From Girardinichthys multiradiatus (taxonomy: Eukaryota; Chordata; Actinopteri; Cyprinodontiformes; Goodeidae): 64,000 bases of DNA. The DNA lies in assembly GCF_021462225.1 (NCBI RefSeq), contig NC_061817.1, positions 9,025,327-9,089,326 on the forward strand. The letters are read 5' to 3'. Under the pieces are notes generated by a model. That model was given only the letters and a program-made list of their open reading frames with translations. It had not been told where the DNA came from and did not search any database. How positions within the stretch are numbered: the stretch's first letter is position 1; each line of letters starts with the position of its first letter. Below are positions 37,801-51,500 of the stretch, one piece after another. Position numbers and translations under genes: made by a program.

Positions 37801-39488
37801 ATTATCATGAAGGCCAGCTATTCACAGCTGATAAACCCAACCGTTGTTTGAAGTTAATGGCTCTGCTGACAACCATCACCGGTCTCACAAACTGCCTCAG
37901 CTCCAAACAAAAAAAGGTTCCACCTCCACTGGATCCTTTTTTTAAAAAGGTATTTTTATTGAGCTGTTTTCTCTTCTTGCTTTTAATCAGCAAGAATATT
38001 ATTGAAACGTTTCATGCTAATGCTTAATGACATAGGAAGTCTAATCAAGGAAGATTAAAGTGATTTTTTTATTTTTTAGCTTTAAGGATCAGAAATTCAG
38101 GCTTAACTTTAGTCCTTAAGCTAAGTGTTACATTGGTGACCTTTTTCATGTTGCACTTTTAATTTAGAGTAAAATAAAACCCTTTAAATGGTGCACATAT
38201 AAATTGATATTCTCTGACCTAATGTTCTCTCTGGTTTTTCAGTAGGTGAAGTGTCTTCCCTTCTTAATAATTTAAGTTTCACATGGATTGCTTTCCCTTT
38301 TACCTTTTGTTTGCTTTCTCAATAAAGTAATTTGTAATAATTTGTGTGACGTTCCGAGTGCTTTTTACAGTTCATTTACCTGACTTTGTCTCATAATCAG
38401 ACATTTAATTCAATGTTCTGTGCATTGAAGGTAAACCAAAGAACACCTTTGTTGTAATATGGACAAGAATACAAACTTATCCTGCCCTTTATTTTATTTA
38501 GTTTTTTACTGTTATCTGTGTAGTGATGGCCCATGGATGCAGTGGCTTGCAGAGGTATTCATACCACTTAAATGTTTACACACTTGGTCACATTACATCC
38601 ACAACATACTAAGTATCTTACAAAGTCAGCCCAAGATTGTCAAGTGGAAGGAAAAGGAAATCTAGGTTTAGACATTTTTACAAATAGAAGTTTTTGTTTT
38701 GATCCTCTCAGCATGATGCTGCCACCACTGTGTTTTAACTGTGTTGGTTTACCCCACATGTATCAAGCTTCTTCCACTGGGGTTATGGAAATCTACAGCT
38801 CCTCCAGAGTTACCTCTTGGCTTCTTCTCTGATTATTGCTCTCCTTGGCCAGTCTCCCAGTTAATGTAAATGGCCATGTATTAGCTAGGTACAATGCTGT
38901 TTCCATTTTCAGTCGATGGATTTAACAGGGCTGCGTAAAATGTTTAAAGCTTGGGATATTCTTTAATGCAATATTCCTGCTTTAAACTTTCTTCCTGTCA
39001 TATCTGCTGTCTTCTTTGGTCCTTATGATGCTCTTTGATGCCTAATGTTCTTTAACAAACGTTCACAGAACAGCAGGTAAGAAGTCACCTAATTAATTTG
39101 GTTAGTGGGAAAGCATTAGAGAAGTGGGGGATTGAGAAAATGCATGCCACTGTTTTTTAGGTTATTAAAACGAAAATTAAGAAACCAGGCATCATTTCCT
39201 GTCGGCTAAGAAGAAAAATTAAAGTATGCCAACAATATAATGTCATTTACAATTTAGGTTTCCTGAATTTGTTCGTTCCAGTAAGGATTTACGTCCTCAA
39301 ACATTTACCTTGAATAAAGCTAATGTCAACCTGCTAACATATCAAATAAAGCCATAATCACAATCTGTGACTACCTGTGACAAACCTGCACACAATTATC
39401 GTTGTAGAGCAATCAATATTTTTCCATTATTTGATATTTTATTTGTTCTTTACCTATTTTGCTGCATTTGTTTCAAAAAGATAGTGTC

Positions 39489-39538
<50 letters not shown>

Positions 39539-42500
39539 TCACACAAATGACACTGACATTAACTATGAACCTTTAATAGCTGCTGCATAAGCTAAAATCA
39601 AAGAAAATGTTCGTTTTCAGGATTACGTAGAGGTCAAAGTGTGTCGTTTTAAAGGGGCCACTCTATCCACAGTTAGATTGTAGTACTGGTCAGTTCACAA
39701 GAGCAGGTTTAATTCAATTCAAAGGTCCGTTATTAATCCCAAAGGAAATTATAATTTCATTCTTTTTTTTTTTGGTTGTTTAATTTTGATGTGTAATTCA
39801 AACTTCTTTTTTTTTTCCAACTTTACCAGATAAGTGACTCAAGTTCTACCAGGGCTTTGTGGTTTTTCTCCAAGGTATGCCTGGTTTCATCATGAATATT
39901 TTGTAGGGTTGGGGGTCTCTGTATCAGTTTGAAATAAATGGCAATAAACCCAACTTTACTTGTATTCTTTAAATCATCCATTAATGTAGATGCAGCTGGC
40001 TAACTTGGCAGAAGCGGATGTCTCAGAAGAGGATAAGATCAGGGTTATGATGAATCAGTCCAGCTGTGAAATGATGAAGTGAGGGATGTTTTCAGGGCAT
40101 TTTTTTAATATACTAACTCATTTATCCATTAATCCAGAATTGGTATTGCTGCCTACAATTCGGTGTGTGTCATGTCCGTCCCCTAATGCTTCCCTTTTTT
40201 CTGTAGGAACTCTAAGCTTGGCCCTGTCCTTCCAGAGAACTATACCTGTTATCGCTGTGGGAACACTGGACACCACATCAGGAACTGTCCAGTGAGTTTG
40301 GCAAGTGCATGTCATGCACTCTGGACTGACCTGCATCTCCAGTGTTCATGGATATGTCGGCCAGATTTGTAGATAAGTTAAATGTATATGATCTATTTTT
40401 TGTGAGATTTTAGAGGCCTGTTCTGGCTAATATACAAGAACTAGCCAGGGGGATAACTTTGTGGTGGTCTTCCTTTTTTCACCAACCAAAGGACTTTGGC
40501 TGGCATTAGTCTTGCACAGTAATCAAATGTGTATAACGATATGACTGGCCTGTCAAAGGGAAATGTTTAAAAACATTTCCTAGCACCTTAATAATATGAC
40601 GATTATTAGCCTTTTTTTTTTCTATACTAAGTCTCACCTGAGCATACTTAAGGAGGCGTGTCTTTTAACAGCAGTGTTGATGTAGCTGTGCAGACAGTAA
40701 AATGTTCAAACCTCCTGAGGTCAATTAAACAGCTGCAGGTGGACCTCAGAGGACAGTCTGCAGGGTACCACGCTTAATGGTGAACCTTCAGTTCGACGCT
40801 AGCTTAATGACCGATTTGAACCAGCTACAACTCTCAGGGGGAGTAGCCCCGCTTTAGCATTTTCCTTCTGTGGAGTCACTTTCAAAACCAGTTTGAGAAG
40901 GAGCTGATTGGAAATGTTTCCACCGCTAGATCCTCAGAGACGGATTCTGAATGAAATGACTTGTTTTCATCAGCTCATTTCAACATACTAATTCATGTTT
41001 TATGTAGGGCTGAAACAGTTAATAATGATTAATCGATTATTGAAATAATAGTTTTTAGTAATTGAATAATCATTAACTAAAGTATACAGACTCTAAAACA
41101 TGCAATTTGCTGAAAGAACAACCCACTCAGAGGAGTGAATTAAGCCAAAGCTGTACAAATAATACATTTTACAAATATTATGAAAAACCTTTGTCTGTAG
41201 ATATGCTCTATCCAGAACTCCTCAAGTATATATTTATATATATATATATTTCTATAACAGTTCTTTGAAGAAACCTGTATCTGAGCTACAACATCATTTA
41301 ATTTCCCTTTGGGATTGATAAGTATTTTTGAATTTGAATTGAATTATTCTATTACTAAATCAGTTGACTATTATTTCAGTAATCACCACACTCTGGTTTG
41401 GTGATTATGGGCTCAAAGCACTTAATAATTACAATTAGTTAATTATCATTAATAACTGATAATTATTAACCAAACCACGCTAAATGTCACTCCTTAATCA
41501 GATGCTTCACCGAACAGTGGGGGAACTTTGACCTTATTTTGATAGATGAATCACTCTTGCATGAAATAAACACAAACGCTTCTCTTTATATATGTGAATA
41601 TGTATTGAAACCATATAGCCCCGATATAATTACTATTCTGGTCCAAAACCTTCACCTAACTAACAAGCACTATTCTACACAAAGGTATAAAATGACTACC
41701 TAAAAATTATAATAAAATAAAATATATGCGCATTGATTGTCTATGAAGATCAAACCAGCAGTTTTATGGACAAAATGTGCAATTTGGGTTTACTTGGAAA
41801 GTGAATAATTTTACTTGATTGGAGTATACCGAATACGTACCGGACTGCGACATTTTAGCGTTAACACCCTTAATACATAGAGCCTTAACTAGGGATGTCC
41901 AACTTCTGTCCTTGAGCCGGGGCTCACTTTAAGATGTGTCTCAGCTCTAAAACACCGGAACAAAATGGCTTAGTTACCCTCTCTATATGTAGGACACTTG
42001 CTTTTGTGGACTAACTTTGAGCACCACTGGTTAAAGACAAGTGCTAGCAATATGAATCCAGACAGACCAGGATGCTACCTCCACTGTGCTGACGTTTTGG
42101 TGAGTGGTGGTGTTGACGTTTTCTGCATTTTTGACAGAAAACCTCAGTTGAGTCTTGTCTGTCCGTGCTGCCTTGTCACCGACGTTTTAGAGGACATTAG
42201 TGTAGATGTACAACATTGACAGGCCACCATGTGTTTAGGCTGCTGTTTTCTTTTTGTGGTTTCCAAAGTTTGATTAAAGACACTGGGGTGGGTGTTTGCT
42301 AACCACAGCAATATGTATCCATTGTTCTGCTTTTCCATAACAAGCCTTGCTTGAATGTTTTACAATAAATGTAAAAGAAAGTGTTTGACTGCAGGATAAA
42401 AATGTTGAAGCTCCTCCACGGATAAAGAAGAGCACGGGAATCCCTCGTTCCTTCATGGTTGAGGTGGACGATCCCAATATTAAAGGAGTCATGCTGACCA

Positions 42501-45500
42501 GTTGTGGACGCTATGCAATTCCTGCCATAGATGCGTAAGTGTGCATCAAAGTTTCATTGTTTTTAAATGTTTGTTTTGGTTGAACTGTTTATTATATATG
42601 GAAGGTCTTGCGATATTTTGTGTCATATGAAGTGATTTAGTGTTTTTTCCGTTTCTGATCACAGTGAGGCATATGCTGTTGGAAAGAAGGAGAAGCCTCC
42701 TTTCATTCTACAAGAGCAACCTAAATGTGAAGAAAAGGAAGAGCCCATACCTGATGAACTCCTTTGTTTAATATGCCGTGACCTGCTGAGTGATGCTGTT
42801 GTCATACCCTGTTGTGGAAACAGCTACTGTGACGATTGTGAGTTTCTGTCACACACACACACACACACACACACACATGCTAAATAACTTTATTTGTGGT
42901 ATCTGTACCTGCAGAGCAAGAACCAGTTTGTCTCCCCCAAAATTATAGAAGCTGCTAAGCCCATGTTTCGAAATATTTAGTAGTTGTTTACCACTGAACA
43001 TCTTTGTCTTCCCCAGGTATTCGAACAACCTTGCTTGAGTCAGAGGACCATCTGTGCCCTACATGTGGCCAATCAGATGTCTCCCCTGATACCTTGATAG
43101 CCAATAAATTTATTAGACAGGTAAATTAACAGAAAACCTGAATATAATACTTTAATATCTCTGTTACCCTAGGCTTACTATATGTTTTTTCCCTACTTGT
43201 ATGCAAATGCAATTCAATAATTTGACTATTTTTCTAACACCCAACGCAGGCTGTTAACAATTTTAAAAAAGATCTAGGCTGCGGCAAAAGCCAGAGAACG
43301 ATGTCTGTCGCTACCCAGTCTCAGAATACAGCTCCAAAACCAAGCCCTGTCCTGATTCTGACCCGTCCCAACGTTCAGAACAAGATCAAGAAGCCTCTCC
43401 AGTCACCCTGCGCTGAGCAGGTAATTAATATACTTAGAAATGAAGTTTTATGTGTGTATCTGGCACATTTGTGAAGTTAGAATCATTTCTCAAAATACTA
43501 AAATTTGCTTTTCTGCAGTTGTTTTGCATCCAGTTAATTGTTCTTGTCTTGTTTGGATATCAGGAGTCTCTTGTGAACAAGCCTAAACCAAAACCGTCCC
43601 CATCGTTACCACAAAGCACTGATGGGCCCCCTGCAACTCCAGAGCCTGCCCCTGTTGGAAACTCCTCTGAGAACACTTCTCCCCAGCCTGAGCAAAGCCT
43701 TGCTGTGATACCCAACAAGTATGTTATCACACATAAACAGTGATGTTTGATAAAGGACAGTATGACCTGTACTCTAATGGAGTGTATTTCCGTGGTGTTT
43801 GCCCTGCTTACATGTTGGCTAACTGGTCATTACAATTTATCATTGTTCATGGACAGGATTACTGGCATGCTTGACTGCTGTTTTTTTTTTTGTTTTTTTT
43901 TTTTGGATTTGTTGTTGCTCCTTTTTCTCATTTGGATCAAAAACTTTGATTAAATTATAGTTTGCTTTATCACACAACCTAAAACCAGCCACACCAACAA
44001 ATCTCCAACAGATTTTACTTGTGGTACAGTTGTTGGTATGTCCATATGCAAATGGGACAGTACCTGTACTACTTCCGTAGCACCTAATGAGGTTGGAGCA
44101 GAGATGGAGTGAGAGGGATCCGTGGCCATGCCTTTTTGCCTTATCTATTTAGATCATCCAGAGTCCTGGATCCTCTATTAAGCTCTCTTCGGTTCCTCTC
44201 GGTTTTCTGGTGTGGTTACTGAGATGGCTATGGAATGTGATTGATTTATTGTATTTATTCTGGGTTAGCATTTCAGTCTTGATTTAATCATATATAATTT
44301 GATCGTTATTCTGCCCAAAAACCCATTGTTGACCCACCGGTTGAGGTCACCAGAAAGTTATTTCAAATCTGGTATTTCAACATGTAAATGATATCATGCA
44401 TTTTAAGCAAGCTTACCTGGGTCCTTTGGAAGAAAAACCCAGTCACAATATCACAGACCCCCTGTGGGCATGAGGTGCCTTTCTACAAATTCATCCTTCG
44501 TTTCAGATCATACTTACCGGTACTTGAGTGTTTGCTGCCGGCTTTCATCTGGCCAAAGCCCACAGTTCCAGTTAAACTTCAAGCAGAGATTAGGAATGTC
44601 TGTGTGTTTGTTTGTGACGGTGGGACACAAATGCATCCTAAAATTATTCCCAAGCAACCAGCTGGCATGTTGATGGTTTTTAATGGGTATTATGGAGACT
44701 CTGTGGCCCCAAGATGTTGCTCTTTGCCGTAGTTCTCCAGCAGTGATCTTTCGAGATGTTTCCATCTTGCTTTCCAATCCTCCTCAGTGTGCGTGGTGGC
44801 GAGATAAATATGGGTCCTCATCCAGGATTGTGACCAGCTGGTTAAAAGAAATGGGCCTCGGTGTCATGTCATATTTCTAAGACAGAAAAACAGAAAGTTA
44901 TGGATTACTAATAAGAACTTCAGAAAACTGATCAACTTGTATAAATCAAAAAATGCTTCACTTAGATGTGTTTTGAATGGCTTGTAAATGATAATGGGGG
45001 AACCTGAGAATTTATTAAACATTAATATCTTTCTCCACTGAATAAATGTTCTGTAATTGAAGGTTGTATTTTCCTAAACTTGATAGATTGTGCTACTAGA
45101 ATAAACAGTGGTAATGCCATTATAAGTGATAGTATTCATGTGGTGCTGATGAGTTTATATATATTTTTTCTCAGGGAGGAATTAGAAAAGACACATGATA
45201 GCTTAGAGACCGTCGCTCCATCTGACCTGGTTTCAGACAGAGATTCCCCTGATGCTCCATCCCAGCTGATTTCACAGGTGAGGAGACTCATTGTCAATAA
45301 AACACAACCATACTGTGTGTTCCTGATAAAGTTTTATGTTTCTGTCTGTTCAGGTAAACTCTATGGAAGGGACAGAACAGCTTCAGACAGACTGTGTGAA
45401 TCAAAGGCAATCCTCTTCACGTCAGTAACTCTCTAAACTGCTTTTTGTTTTTGTAATTTTATGATCTCTTTTGTTTGTTTTGATATTTTCTTGTGTCCAT

Positions 45501-48500
45501 AGGTAATTAGATTAAATAGATATTACACAGTAGAGTACTCTGAGCTCTAATGAATGAGTAGTTCTATATTTTTCATCTAATCCACAGATTCAACTACAAG
45601 ACCCTCTAGATCATCCTCTAGGGACAGGTATGGTCATATTTGTTCAAGAATTTCTCTGGTTCTGATTCTGTGCTCTGCCTCCGAGTCTGATACCTTTTTA
45701 CTCTCCCCCCCCCTCAGCATCTGCTCCACCTCCACATATCCTGCTGGAAGCTTGACTGAATCTAGCTTAGAGCAGCCTAAAACGTCCTCCTCTTCATCAT
45801 CATGCTCTTCATTACCAACCACACCTTTGCCTCTCTTTCCCTCCCCTCCTTTTCACACATTTGTTCACACCCACCAGCCTCTCAGCAGTTACTTCCCTGG
45901 ATACCCACCAACCACACCCACCTGGAAGCTTCCGATCCCACCCGGAGCCCCAATCCCTTCCCTCTGCTCCTCCTCTTCCACATCCTCCATCCCAGTTTTA
46001 ATCCCTAAGGAGTGGTACAGGTTTCAGAGAAAGAAAAAGGAAAGGTAACATAAATATTCAGATGTTTCACACCTATCTCAAGCAGCCATGTTTTGCACTT
46101 CAGTGATGCAATACTGTAGCCTGACTCACTCATTTTTAACAAACAATTCTTACTCAGGAACATTTATATCCCTTTTTTGCATCTTTGAAAATCTAATAGT
46201 AGATCATATTTTGTGCAACTTTTTTCAAATAATTTTAACCTGCAAAAACAACAGCTGCTCTTGGAGGATATTAATTTAGTCGTTTTGCTTTGGAGAGAAG
46301 AAGCGTAAATGCGTCCCAAATGATTTAGTTTAAAAGCGGACACCCTTTTATCTTTGTAAAACGAATAACTAAAATTGATCCGATATAACAAGCATTTGTG
46401 ACTTATATTAAAGCTGCTAGTCAGACTTTTCTGTAAAATCGTTCAAATCTATTCTCTAAGCTGATGCTGGAAATGGTTCCTCGATAAATGTTCACTTTTC
46501 TGTTACACAGGTCACCTCACAAACGGTCCGTTTCTCACTCTGTTTCAAAGTCCTCCAAATCCAAATCTTCCCGCTCCTACTCTGGGTCATCCAGTCGTTC
46601 TGGTTCCCGCTCCCGGTCCAGATCAAGGTATTTCTTTCTCCTGCTCGGCGCGGGAAGGGGGGTTGTTTTCTGTTTACTTTGTTTTCTCCTAAACTATGTG
46701 TGGGCATTATGTTAGATTGTGAAGGATTAAAATATGCTGATGATCTGCCAAAAAGATTTTCATCTATGATCCAAATTCTGGCAGGATCAGGTTTTTACTC
46801 ATTCTCCTTTAGCTTTGAAAGCTTTTGTACCAACAGTGTGCTTTACTTGAGTGTTGCTTTTTAACGGTAGGGTTAAACGGTTAAACATACTTGAAGTCCT
46901 AAATTTGTTGAAATATTAAACGTAAAGATAATTCAGTTTTCATGTACTGGTCAAATGTTGAACTGCAAAACACATCAAATGTGATGAAGTTCCACAGGTT
47001 GTACAGAAAGCTTGGCATGCTCTCCAAAATGCATCAAAAAATAACATTTGATCAAACTTAAATAAGTGTGACCTCCAGAAAGTCCAGCTACATATAAAAC
47101 TACATTTTTTTTTTTTGTGTCAAGAGTGTTGTTTTAAAAAAAAAAAGAAATATCTTTAACCTTTTGAAAAAGATGTACCTTGGAATCTATAGACCAGCAA
47201 GGGAACAGCAGTCGTTATGTATTGCTTTGAGTAGAGGTGTCCAACTCCATTTTTTATTTTTTTTCCTCAGTCATCGCTCTCCTAACACCAATCACAGAGA
47301 CTTCCACAGCCACTCTAACCACTCCAGGTCTTTTGGCTACAAACGGTCTCGCTCTCCCATGCCGTCCTCATCTTCTTCACCTCTTAGTGGCTCCCATTCT
47401 AGGTCCAAGATGTCCTCGGACCGCAGCCGGAAGAACTGCCACCACAGCAAGAGGTCAGCTTTAAGCAGCCACAGCTCAAAGAGGCGAGGGGAGCGCTCAT
47501 CCAGGGAGGCAAGAAAATCCTCACGTTCTAAGGGTTTGAATGATATAAGTGATCTGAAGCTGGAGAGGCAATGCTACCTTCAGTGGAAGAAGGAGTACCA
47601 AGAATGGTATAAAAAATATTTCAGTAGCTGTATCAGCCATTTTCACCAGCTGCCTTTCCCTCCTCCTCCTCCTCCACCACCACCAAATACTCAGGACTCT
47701 ATCTACCTAAAACAAGGGGGAGAAACAGTCAGAAAGGATGATGGTTGTCCAACATCTGAGGATTCCACTTACATTCGCTCTTCTTCCTCTCATTCCTCAA
47801 ATGACCGTCGCTCCCCGATATGTCACCCCTCAAGCGACAGCTTTTCATCCCCTCAATCCAATGGCAGCCAGTCTTCACCCTCTCATTCGTCCAATGATGG
47901 ACCCTCTGCACCATCAGGAGCCCAGCTTCAGTTGAAGGACAACTTGGAGAAGGGCACCGAGAAGGTTAGCAGTCTACCAGACTTTCTAACAAAGAGCAGT
48001 GAGGAAATAAATCTTCAAGAAATGATAACAGATGACAATCCACAAATAAAGAAAAAGGTCGATGACTGTAGCCCCCTGAAACATAAGCAAAAGAAGAAGC
48101 CAGAGAAGTTTGAATCCTCCGATTCTTCAGGCTCCATAAATGTTCTCAGGCAGGACAAGAGGAGACGCAACACTGAACCAAACAGCTGCAAGGATGGCTC
48201 ACCAGTAGGACACGAAGAAACTGCTAGCGATTCCTTAAAATTAGTCCAAGCTCTTCTGAAACCAAATCGACGTTTAGACAAAGACAAAAAAGAAAAACCC
48301 AAAGAGGAAATCTTAGAAAGGGAGCAAGGGTCAAGAATAGGCAAAGGTTCAGACTCTTGTCAAAACAGAAAAAGAAAACACAAAACCAAGCCCAGCACAG
48401 ATTCAGATAGGTTAGGCACAGAAGTACATCAACACCCTGAAGGCAGCAAGACTCCTGAGCGGGACAAAAAGAGGAAAAAGCAGGATAAGGAGATAAATAA

Positions 48501-51500
48501 CCAACCGAGTGATATCCCTAGCAAGACTAAAAGTAACAAATACCTCCAACCTAAAACTGCAGAACAGCCCAACAGCCTTAAACGTGAATCCTTGAAGCCT
48601 TCTGACAGACGAACACAAAGTACAGAGAAGAAAAGTAACAATGCATCGCCTCTGACTAAAAAAGACATCTGGGAAGGAGGGATAAAGGTGATTTCTCAGA
48701 AGAAAATAAGTATCAACATCAACTTGGATGGGAAAAGGAAGGACGAGAAGACTGAACAGAATTCTTCTAGTTCGGGGGTTAGTACTCAGGAAAGAAAAGA
48801 GCCATCTAGTGATACAGAGGAAAAGTTCAAGAAAGAAAATACAGAAACTGTAGTAAACGAAAACAAAGAATCAAGCCCTGGACTTCTGCCACAAGAGAAA
48901 CCATCTATTTGGCAGGAGATTAAAGAGTCAGGAAACAAAGCTACCTCCAATGTTGACCATAAGGATGTGTCTATGAAAATCCCTAGAGAGAAAGAAAAGG
49001 ATGGGGAGAAAAACAAGAAAGGGGAGGAGGACTTAGATTTATGGCACTGTGCACTGAAAGGACTGGAAGACAAGAAGGAGAGAACGACAGGAAAGGAAGA
49101 AGAGGCAGATAAAGGAAAAGATGGCTGCAGAGACCAGAAGATGGTCCTAAAGAAAGGCAGTACAAGCAGAGAAAACCGAGGTGAAGCACAGAAGGAAGAC
49201 AAAGCAGTGAGGTCAAGCTCACAGAGAAGCAAACCAAAAAACCTCCATGATAGACAGAACGACGCATCAAAACACAGCAGGTCAGAATTACTCCATGTTT
49301 ATCATTTATGATAGTTAATAAGGGACTACACATTTGTTTGACTTCATTAGCTTTTTCTTTCAACCTTGTTATACAACTACAAACGTGTTCATTGAACTTT
49401 TCGCATTTTGTCACATTAAAACCAGAAACTTCAATTTGTTGTAGTGGAATTGGATGCTTACTCACATTGGTTAAAAAGAAGCAGATTGCTTCGAGTCAGT
49501 GACTTGCAGCATTCGCTCCTCCTGGATGAGCATGTAGCGACAGTGGACAATTGCTCGCATTGTGTCGTTAACGCTGCAGCAATCCCTCATACTGAGCATG
49601 CATGTAGCAACAGCAGAAAGGAAAACCCTCTTAACAGAAACAGGCTCAACGTAAACGATCATCTGCCACAACCGACTGAAAAGAAAAGTTAAAAGTTAAA
49701 TTAAGCCCCAACTAAAGCTCTTTATTTTATACATTTCAGACATTTACTAATTTATGTTCAATATTTAAATTATTTGGATTAGTTCAATGAGGTCCTTTAT
49801 TATTTACTGTATTCTAGTCTCTCTGTCTCTTTTATCTTGCTTTTATTTTGCCACTGGGATTAATTAGTTGACAGTTTGCATTATGGCTACTGCTGTTTTG
49901 TGTTTGTTTAGAATGTTGCATCATTGCAAAGTTTTTAGGAAAAATGGGCTCATAGTTGCAATCGTTTCCCAGCCTCTCTTTTTCCTTGGCTGTCGGTAGC
50001 ATGCCTTTGCAGTTGGGTTGGTAATCAGTTCACACTACCTACAGTTTGACTGCACCTGAGGTCGGGTCGGTTCTGTTTAGATTTTTGCAGACTCTAGTCT
50101 TCATCTTATACCAACAACTTTTTTTTGTGTGTGACCACAGCTAGTACAGACTGATGCAGACTTCCCCCGAATGGGAATCGGTGGTAAAATCGGGCAGAAA
50201 TCTCCAAGTTTCCCGAGCTCTAGGTGACTTCCGATGATGATTTGTTACACTGGATTTTGAGATGGTCCTAATTAGAAGGACCTGAATTCAAATGCACGCC
50301 ACACTTTTCAGAAAACCGTGTGTCATTTTCCTTTCAAATGATGCGCTACGTTGTGTTGGACCAACACTAGGTTGGCTCACAGCTTGAACGGATCTCCTCT
50401 GTCACACTGTACAATGTGTCGCTGCAGCAGAATCACGCTGGGAAGGTCTGACACAGATACCAGTCCAACAGTACATGAAGAAGTTTAGGGTGTTTATGCA
50501 GTTGTCAGTCAGACGTTAGGATGAAGAGAGGGAGAGGATTAGTAGGAGGAAATGTAGACTCATCACTCTGAAAAAGAGGACAAGAGAGTTCCAGTGGTGG
50601 ACAACTTCTGATGCTACTTGGTATTTGTTGGTGGTTGACTGTCATTGTATATAATTGAATATAATTAGTAGTCATACAGAAACCAGAGGACCAATAATCA
50701 TACAGTTTGAGCTCGACTTAATGTGACAATGTGGAAAAGTTTAAGGGGTGTAAATATTTTTGCAGGGCACTATTTTGTTTACTTCATTTTACAACAGTAT
50801 TAGTGATTTATAAATCTGTTTGTGTTTGTTGTAAATGCATTAAAACCTCTTTACCCAACAGCAGTGATACTGAAGGGAGACAGGAGATGACCGCAGGGGG
50901 AAAACTACTGGAAGATCTGTCAAAGGGCCGAGCTAAAGTCTCACAGACTGAACCTACACAGGTAATATACTGGGGCTGTTAGGGTTGTTGTTATAGAAGA
51001 CGCTGCATTATGACCGGATCAACAACTTGTTTCATCTGGTTCTACGGGGCACTGCTCACAATGAAGAGTTGATCAGTGTGGGATGTGTTCAAAGGACGTC
51101 CATTTCTATGCCTTTCTGTGTCGCTTCCAGTCTCTCTGTATCTCTGTTGGAACATTTTGTTTGAAGCCTCGCTAGCGAGGTGATGTTAATCAGTTGTTGG
51201 GTGTGTCTGTTTAAATACCGATTCTGATTGAACCAGGGGATTTATTGGTTGATTCATGGGTCAAACACCTGTTGTGAATTCGGCTCCTTGTTAGAGAACA
51301 GCAAGTTGTGCAAAAAGTACTGAAACATTGTTGGACATGTCCATTCAAAAGTTTAGAAAAGGTCACATTAAGTTCACCTGTAAAGGTTAAAGTTCATTTT
51401 AGCTTCATCCTGAAATTTCACCCAAAAGTCAAATGTCTAAATCCCATAACCTGGAGAATTTTATTTTAATTTGAGATTTCTGTGGATGCTCTATAAATTT

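Noticed and set aside
47164..47270. ATG at 47164 in frame with rbbp6 exon 17
   Set aside because: It lies before the acceptor at 47261-47270. Exon 16 splices in phase to 47271, so this ATG is intronic.
49281..49311. rbbp6 stop codon at 49309-49311 as the protein end
   Set aside because: The donor at 49281 joins in phase to exon 18. Exon 19 then encodes the conserved SKW motif, so the stop is only reached by read-through.
48015..49465. Minus-strand frames up to 160 codons across rbbp6 exons 17-19
   Set aside because: They are complementary reading of Lys/Glu-rich coding sequence, Phe/Leu/Ser-rich with no family match.
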